A DNA stretch of 64,000 nucleotides from contig NZ_FRCS01000009.1 of NCBI RefSeq assembly GCF_900143005.1, positions 248,001 to 312,000 of the forward strand. Direction: 5' to 3'. Within the stretch, counting starts at the first letter, position 1. Each line of letters opens with the position of its first letter. The notes below the pieces were generated by a model, which made no database searches, was not told where the DNA came from, and saw nothing but the letters and a program-made list of their open reading frames with translations. Below are positions 59,587 to 64,000 of this stretch, piece after piece. Made by a program: the position numbers and the translations under genes. The DNA is from Cryptosporangium aurantiacum (lineage in GTDB: Bacteria; Actinomycetota; Actinomycetes; Mycobacteriales; Cryptosporangiaceae).

Positions 59587-60512
59587 CGATCATTACGGAT
59601 GAACAGATCCGCGAGGCGCTGGACGGTACGGCCTGGCGCCGCGAGCCGCTCAACCGCAGAATCGCCTATGCCCGGCGACGGGGAATTCCGGTGGACGGCA
59701 CTCCGCCGGAAGCCGTGAACGCCGCGCTGGAACGGCTCCTGGAAGGCTCCGACCTGCTGCCGGCCTGGTGGCTCGCCGAGGGAGTCCGGCGGGCGGACGC
59801 GGTCGCGCTGGTCAGGACGCCCGAAGGCCCCGGAACCGGTTTCCTCGTCGCGCCCGGTCTGCTGCTCACGAATAACCACGTGCTGCCGGATCCGGACATC
59901 GCCCGCGACTCGAATGCCCGATTCCGGTATCAGGAGGACACCGGCGGAAACATCACCGGCGCAAAAGCGTACGACTTCCGCCCGGAACGCTTTTTTGTCA
60001 CGAGCCCGACCGACGAACTCGACTACACGGTGGTGGCCGTCGAACCGTCCGCGGACGGTTCGCCGCCGGGCGCCACGTACGGCGTGATCCCGTTGATCGC
60101 CGCGACCGGAAAAATCATGATCGGACAGCCGGTCAACATCATCCAGCATCCGCGCGGAGATCCACGCGAGATCGCTTTCCGGAACAATCTGCTGCTGACC
60201 GTCGACGACGCGACGAAGGTCACGTACCTCACCGATACCGAGCCCGGATCGTCCGGCTCACCGGTCTTCAACGACCAGTGGGAGTGCGTCGCCTTGCATC
60301 ACAGCGGGGTCCCGGCGCGGGACAGCGCGGGGCGCGAGGTCGACGTCAACGGTGATCCGGTGACCCGGTTCACGCCGGAAGAGCTCCGCCGGTGGGTCGC
60401 GAACGAGGGCATCCGCGTCTCCGCGATCGTCGCCGACATCACCGCACGCACGTTCCCGCCCGACCAGAAGGACCTGGTCGACCTACTCCTCGCCCCGGTG
60501 GAGGACCCATGA
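59583..60512 (+). CDS. Trypsin-like (S1) serine protease with N-terminal helical domain
   Basis: Protein of 309 residues. The first 75 residues form a helical region (DEQIREALDGTAWRREPLNR; AVNAALERLLEGSDLLPAWW). The protease core follows with TGFLVAPGLLLTNNHVL (His99), DELDYTVVAVE (Asp147) and EPGSSGSPVFND (Ser226). No signal peptide, so it acts inside the cell. GGAGCGGGC serves ATG 59583. Cytoplasmic trypsin-like proteases with small N-terminal adaptor domains are frequent in bacterial conflict systems. It is coupled by ATGA overlap to an alpha/beta hydrolase. Confidence 0.88.
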   Translation: MTIITDEQIREALDGTAWRREPLNRRIAYARRRGIPVDGTPPEAVNAALERLLEGSDLLPAWWLAEGVRRADAVALVRTPEGPGTGFLVAPGLLLTNNHVLPDPDIARDSNARFRYQEDTGGNITGAKAYDFRPERFFVTSPTDELDYTVVAVEPSADGSPPGATYGVIPLIAATGKIMIGQPVNIIQHPRGDPREIAFRNNLLLTVDDATKVTYLTDTEPGSSGSPVFNDQWECVALHHSGVPARDSAGREVDVNGDPVTRFTPEELRRWVANEGIRVSAIVADITARTFPPDQKDLVDLLLAPVEDP

Positions 60513-61513
60513 GCACCGGTCTCGTCTTCATCCACGGCCGCGGGCAGCAGCTGTCCCGCGGCCTCCGTGGCGACCAGGACCGCGTCGCCGCGCACGTGGC
60601 CGGCCGCAAGCGGTCGTGGCTCGCCGGGCTGTCGAAAGGCCTGGTCCTCGCCCGGCGACCGCCGATCCCGGAGAAGGACGTCTGGTTCCCGTTCTACGGG
60701 AACGTGTTCGCCGACCGCATCGACGCCCACGTCGCCTCCGGCGGCCGGACGCCCGACCTGGAAAGCGCGGGCAGTCCGGACGCCGCAGCCGCCGCGACCA
60801 AGGAGCGGCTCGTCCTCGAGGCCGCGGCCGAGCTCGGCTTCCAGCCCGACCGGGAACTGGGGTACGGCGACCCCGAGGTGGGGGCGGCCGTCCGCGCTAC
60901 GGCCGGGGACGCCCAGCCGGCCACCGAGATCGCCTGGGGCAACGTGCTCCGGCTACCGGTAGCGCGCTCGGCGCTGCAGTTCCTCGCCCGCAAGACCGGC
61001 GCGCCCGAGTGGGTGATCGAGGAGTTCCTCGACGACGTCGCGTACTACCTGGAGGTCCCGGCGATCCGGCGGACCGTACTGGACGTCGTCCGCAAGGCCG
61101 TGCTCGATGCCCGCCAGGTCCACGACGACGTCATCCTGGTCTCGCACAGCCTCGGGACCGTCGTGGCGTACGACTTGTTCGCCGACCTCCCGGCCGACGT
61201 CCGGGTGCGCCTGCTGGTCACCGCCGGGTCGCCGCTCGGCTACCCGATCGTCCAGAAGAACCTGCGTCCGGCGGCGTCGCGCGGGATGCCGCACGTGCCG
61301 AGGATCCAGCCGGCGACGGACGTCGCCTGGGTGAACGCCTACGACGTCCGCGACTTCGTCGCGCTGGTGCACCCGCTCGGTCCGCGTTTTGACGACGGGC
61401 GCACGGCGATCCGGGACGAGGTGACGCACAACGCGTCCGATCCGCACTCGATCGCGGATTATCTGTCCGACCCCGACATCGCCGGCCCGATCGGCGCAGC
61501 CGCCAGCGGCTAG
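60509..61513 (+). CDS. Alpha/beta-fold hydrolase (lipase/esterase-like)
   Basis: Protein of 334 residues. It has the oxyanion region GLVFIHGRGQQ, the nucleophile elbow VSHSLGTVVAYDLFADL with Ser near 214, WVNAYDVRDFVALVHPLG as acid region, and a C-terminal His in HNASDPHSIADYL. The start overlaps the protease stop (ATGA). No signal peptide. It resembles large cytosolic lipase-like proteins found beside proteases and NTPases. The substrate is unknown; membrane lipids or ester intermediates are possible. Confidence 0.82.
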   Translation: MSTGLVFIHGRGQQLSRGLRGDQDRVAAHVAGRKRSWLAGLSKGLVLARRPPIPEKDVWFPFYGNVFADRIDAHVASGGRTPDLESAGSPDAAAAATKERLVLEAAAELGFQPDRELGYGDPEVGAAVRATAGDAQPATEIAWGNVLRLPVARSALQFLARKTGAPEWVIEEFLDDVAYYLEVPAIRRTVLDVVRKAVLDARQVHDDVILVSHSLGTVVAYDLFADLPADVRVRLLVTAGSPLGYPIVQKNLRPAASRGMPHVPRIQPATDVAWVNAYDVRDFVALVHPLGPRFDDGRTAIRDEVTHNASDPHSIADYLSDPDIAGPIGAAASG

Positions 61514-61515
61514 TC

Positions 61516-62212
61516 ATGACGCCACCGCCCGACGAGGGGAGGCCGCCCGACGCCGGGGCGCCGTCTCCCGCCGGGGTGCCGCCTCCCGCCGGGGCGGCGG
61601 CCGCGGATGGGGAGCACCGGCGGGGGCACGGTCCGGTTCGTGCCGCGTGGCGGGAGGGCACGCTCACCCGCGCGAGCGAGCTCGAGGCGCTCACCGCATG
61701 GGTGCTGACGCGCGATCCCGGACCGGGAGCGGACTCGGTCGGGTCAGCGATCCGGGAGAACCTCCGGGCGGCGCGACAGGCCGCCGAGGGCGCCCCGCTG
61801 AACCCACCGAAGTGGCTCTGGATCTTCCGGCGCGCCTCGCGGACCGAACGGGCGACGAGCAGGCTGGACACCGCCGAGGTGCTGCTGCTCAACATCGCGC
61901 GCCTCGGTGGCCGCCGCGGTCGCGATCCGGGGCATCCGCGGGTCGTCGGAGGCCGTCCACCTACCGGTGCTGCTCGCGCTACTGAAGCTGCCGACCGGCG
62001 CGATCACGGCGTTCCTCGGCTTGGTGCTGCTCCGTGGGCAGTTCGTGCCCGGGCTGTCCGCACTGGACACACCCGCGCAGATCCTCGCCTGGGCGCTCGT
62101 CTTCGGGTACGCGCAGCAGCTGTTCACCCGCTTCGTGGATCAGCAGGGCCATACGGTGCTCGAATCCGTCCGCGGCGCCGACAAACGCCCCGACACCGGC
62201 GCGCCGCCGTGA
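61516..62212 (+). pseudogene. Membrane protein gene with internal deletion and frameshift
   Basis: The first frame from ATG 61516 gives a Pro/Ala-rich start and a domain ending ERATSRLDTAEVLLLNIAR near 61895. After that the frame becomes random Arg/Gly-rich sequence. A second frame, shifted by one, continues from about 61896 with SVAAAVAIRGIRGSSEAVHL and two clear membrane helices (LPTGAITAFLGLVLL; AQILAWALVFGYAQQLF) to TGA 62210-62212. Intact relatives I recall carry both parts in one chain, with a helical and membrane middle between them, so this copy has lost the middle and the frame. A GTG at 61907 might allow the tail to be made separately. Confidence 0.75.
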
Positions 62213-62228
62213 CGGCGGCGCGCCGGTG
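62194..62228. terminator. 35-bp palindrome centred on the stop codon of the broken gene
   Basis: CACCGGCGCGCCGCCGT (62194-62210) pairs perfectly with ACGGCGGCGCGCCGGTG (62212-62228) about a single G. The TGA stop occupies the centre. In RNA the loop would open by a few bases, leaving a stem of about 15 GC-rich pairs, enough for termination. Confidence 0.7.
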
Positions 62229-62246
62229 CCGCTTCGCCGTTGAGCA

Positions 62247-62286
62247 GATTGCATTTGGAAGGGCTATACGTCTTCCAAATGCAATC
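62247..62286. terminator. AT-richer 15-bp hairpin between convergent genes
   Basis: GATTGCATTTGGAAG at 62247-62261 pairs perfectly with CTTCCAAATGCAATC at 62272-62286 around a ten-base loop. It lies between stop codons at 62212 and 62316, next to the stop-centred palindrome. Its A/T content stands out strongly from the flanks. Confidence 0.7.
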
Positions 62287-62315
62287 CGCCTGGCGCCGGT
62301 GGGCAGCGACCCGGC

Positions 62316-62744
62316 TCAGAAGTTGCCCGGCGCCACCTGGAAGCAGACCAGGCCCAGCTCGCGCCACATCCGCACCACCTGGTCGCGGTCGTCCAGCACG
62401 AACTGAACGTCGTACCGGTCGCGGATGTGCCGTTTGTACAGCTCCCGCTTCACAACCGCGTCACGCCGGTTGTCGCGGGCGCGGCGCATCAGCAGCTCGT
62501 CGTACGGCACGTCGAGATGGTGGGTCAGCCACGACTCGGTCTGCCGACGGCACTCGTCGTCGCGCCCGGACACCACGACGATCCGGTGCCCGGCGGCGTG
62601 GAGCGCCCGCACCACCGTGACGACCGCCGCTACCGGAGCGTCCTCGCCGACCCGGTGCCAGTCGTACGGCGACCGGTCGGTGACCCGGGCGGCGAGCGTG
62701 CCGTCGATGTCCACCAGCACCGCGGCGGGGAGGAGGGTGTTCAC
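62316..62744 (-). CDS. Polynucleotide-kinase-type 3'-phosphatase domain protein (HAD superfamily)
   Basis: Protein of 142 residues. It matches the phosphatase half of T4 Pnkp in motif order: catalytic Asp12-x-Asp14 (VDIDGTLAARVTDRSPYDW), IVVVSGRDDECRRQTESWL, DAVVKRELYKRHI and the closing LDDRDQVVRMWRELGLVCFQVAPG. T4 Pnkp removes 3'-phosphates from nucleic acid ends; a stand-alone domain may act on nucleic acids or on small phosphates. No kinase domain is present. The start lies four bases after the stop of the flavin oxidoreductase gene, so the two form an operon. Confidence 0.85.
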   Translation of the reverse strand: MNTLLPAAVLVDIDGTLAARVTDRSPYDWHRVGEDAPVAAVVTVVRALHAAGHRIVVVSGRDDECRRQTESWLTHHLDVPYDELLMRRARDNRRDAVVKRELYKRHIRDRYDVQFVLDDRDQVVRMWRELGLVCFQVAPGNF

Positions 62745-62748
62745 GCCC

Positions 62749-63960
62749 TCATTGTGCGGTGGTGGGCGATTGGGTTTCCGGTACCAGCACGCAGCGGCTG
62801 CGGCTGAACGTCGTCGGCATGCATTTGTTGTTGTGGTTGCAGAGCGACCGGACGCCCGGGTCGGCCCGTAACCGGTTGATCAGGTCCGGCTCGCGCAGCA
62901 GCGCCCGGCCCAGCGCGACGAACTGGAAACCCTCGGCCATCGCGGTGTCCATGATCGTGCGGTTCGTGATGCCGCCGAGCAGGATCATCGGCAGTTTCAC
63001 GGCGGCCCGGACCTGCCGGGCGTCGTCCAGGAGGTAACCGTCGTGGTACGGGTACTCGCGCAGGTACCGGTGGCCGGCCAGGCGGGCGCCGGTGCGCATC
63101 GGTTCGGGGAACACCGCGGCGAACTCCCGCACCGGCGCGTCGCCCTTGAACAGGTACATCGGGTTGAGCAGCGAGCTGCCCGCGGTCATCTCGAGCGCGT
63201 CGAGCGTGCCGTCCTGCTCCAGCCACCGCGCGACGACGATCGACTCGTCCAGCCAGAACCCGCCGCGCACACCGTCGTCCATGTTCAGCTTCGCGAGCAC
63301 CGCGAGCCGGTCGCCCGCGGCGTCCCGGACCGCGCGCATGATCTCCCGCGCGAGCCGCGCGCGGTTCTCCAGCGACCCGCCGTACTCGTCGCGGCGGCGG
63401 TTCAGTCGCGGGCTCAGGAACGCGCTCGCGAGGTAGTTGTGGCCCAGGTGGATCTCGACCGCGTCGAACCCGGCCTCGATCGCCAGCCGGACGGCGGTGC
63501 CGTACGCGGCGACGATGCGCCGCAGGTCCGCGCGGGTGGCCGGTGTCGAGGCGAACGTCGCCGGGCTGCCGGAGCGGCTGGGCGAGAGCACCGGCTGCCC
63601 GAGGCCGCGGGAGATGCCGACGGGTCCGGAGTGGCCGATCTGGGCGGAGGCCGCCGCGCCCTCGGCGTGGACAGCGTCGGTGAGTCGCCGCAGGCCCGGC
63701 ACCGCCTCCGGGCGCCAGACGATCTGGTGCCGGTCGGTGCGGCCTGCCGGCTCGACCGCGCAGAACGCGACCGTGGTCATGCCGACGCCGCCCGCCGCGT
63801 GGGCGACGTGGAACGCGATCAGGTCGTCGGTCACCAGCCCCCGGCGGGCGCGGTTCTCGTACGTCGCCGCCTTGATCGTCCGATTCCGCAACGTCACCGG
63901 CCCGAGCCGGGCAGACCCAAAGACGTCCGGCGCGGCCCCGTCGCCGTCGGCCGTGGTCAT
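62749..63960 (-). CDS. NADH:flavin oxidoreductase (Old Yellow Enzyme family)
   Basis: Protein of 403 residues, an FMN TIM barrel. Motifs are LRNRTIKAATYENRA at the start, QIGHSGPVG, the substrate pair in VEIHLGHNYLASAFLSPRLN (His and Asn/Tyr region), RRRDEYGGSLENRARL, and MILLGGITN with FVALGRALLREPDL for FMN phosphate. A C-terminal cysteine cluster CNHNNKC recalls the iron-sulphur region of larger relatives but is incomplete. It reduces activated C=C bonds. GGAG precedes ATG 63960. The 40 bases upstream to the window edge show no gene I can support. Confidence 0.9.
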   Translation of the reverse strand: MTTADGDGAAPDVFGSARLGPVTLRNRTIKAATYENRARRGLVTDDLIAFHVAHAAGGVGMTTVAFCAVEPAGRTDRHQIVWRPEAVPGLRRLTDAVHAEGAAASAQIGHSGPVGISRGLGQPVLSPSRSGSPATFASTPATRADLRRIVAAYGTAVRLAIEAGFDAVEIHLGHNYLASAFLSPRLNRRRDEYGGSLENRARLAREIMRAVRDAAGDRLAVLAKLNMDDGVRGGFWLDESIVVARWLEQDGTLDALEMTAGSSLLNPMYLFKGDAPVREFAAVFPEPMRTGARLAGHRYLREYPYHDGYLLDDARQVRAAVKLPMILLGGITNRTIMDTAMAEGFQFVALGRALLREPDLINRLRADPGVRSLCNHNNKCMPTTFSRSRCVLVPETQSPTTAQ

Positions 63961-64000
63961 GAGCGGGCTCCGTACGGCGGTTCGGGGGGCGCCGCCTCCG

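Noticed and set aside
62247-62286. Terminal inverted repeat of an insertion sequence
   Set aside because: The two arms are only ten bases apart, with no transposase and no target duplication; a hairpin terminator is more likely.

Overview
The window is chromosomal DNA of a very GC-rich actinobacterium. The third codon positions are strongly G/C, GTG starts and four-base ATGA/GTGA overlaps are common, and the protein families are typical of spore-forming or mycelial actinomycetes: a SARP/AfsR regulator, a large ATP-binding LuxR regulator, a mycothiol-dependent isomerase, a CopD-CtaG fusion and a PknB-type kinase carrying a spore-associated-protein-like exodomain. I see no rRNA, tRNA, CRISPR array, transposase or prophage gene. 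Coding density is high and no gene-free stretch reaches 300 bases.

Layout. 1-6.7 kb: copper/cytochrome-oxidase assembly membrane protein, LAL regulator with a small upstream gene, an ECF sigma factor with a SnoaL-like tail, and an alpha/beta hydrolase remnant. 6.7-14.3 kb: a catabolic locus with a lyase of the HMG-CoA lyase family facing a GntR-CoA transferase-HyuA-HyuB-cysteine amidohydrolase operon. 14.3-18.7 kb: ArsR-like regulator operon, beta-lactamase-fold hydrolase, cytochrome P450 and two small proteins. 18.7-20.1 kb: mycothiol-dependent isomerase preceded by a beheaded MFS transporter. 20.1-29.2 kb: a DeoR-controlled sugar locus (GH4 glycosidase, AgaS-like SIS protein, ABC importer, PfkB kinase, LacC-like kinase, class II aldolase) that reads as a complete galactosamine or galactoside pathway by way of tagatose phosphates. 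29.2-34 kb: Sel1-repeat protein, alanine dehydrogenase with a divergent Lrp regulator, and a Ser/Thr kinase. 34-42.6 kb: SARP regulator, LmbE-like deacetylase, methyltransferase, and a TetR-MMPL exporter pair. 42.6-44.3 kb: ECF sigma factor with a membrane-anchored partner. 44.3-48.7 kb: a LacI-controlled second sugar-phosphate locus (LacC-like kinase, FGGY kinase, LacD-type aldolase). 48.7-57.1 kb: P-loop kinase-like protein, RecQ, ABC-2 exporter, anchored WD40 protein, NarL-type two-component system and a TIM-barrel protein. 57.2-64 kb: GDSL esterase, MFS exporter, a protease-hydrolase-membrane-protein operon whose third gene is broken, a T4-Pnkp-like phosphatase and an Old Yellow Enzyme.

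Two features recur across the window. First, gene decay by internal deletion has occurred in three places: the hydrolase remnant at 6522, the MFS remnant at 19518 and the membrane protein at 61516. Second, short in-frame tandem repeats have expanded in non-conserved loops and linkers of several otherwise normal proteins (CopD-CtaG, SARP regulator, LacC-like kinase, a 69-residue protein), and a frame-shifting 16-bp repeat sits at the end of the MFS gene. Long perfect hairpins lie at many of the convergent gene ends and probably act as terminators. Several genes have a -10-like hexamer 6 to 8 bases before the start codon and no Shine-Dalgarno, which suggests leaderless transcripts.
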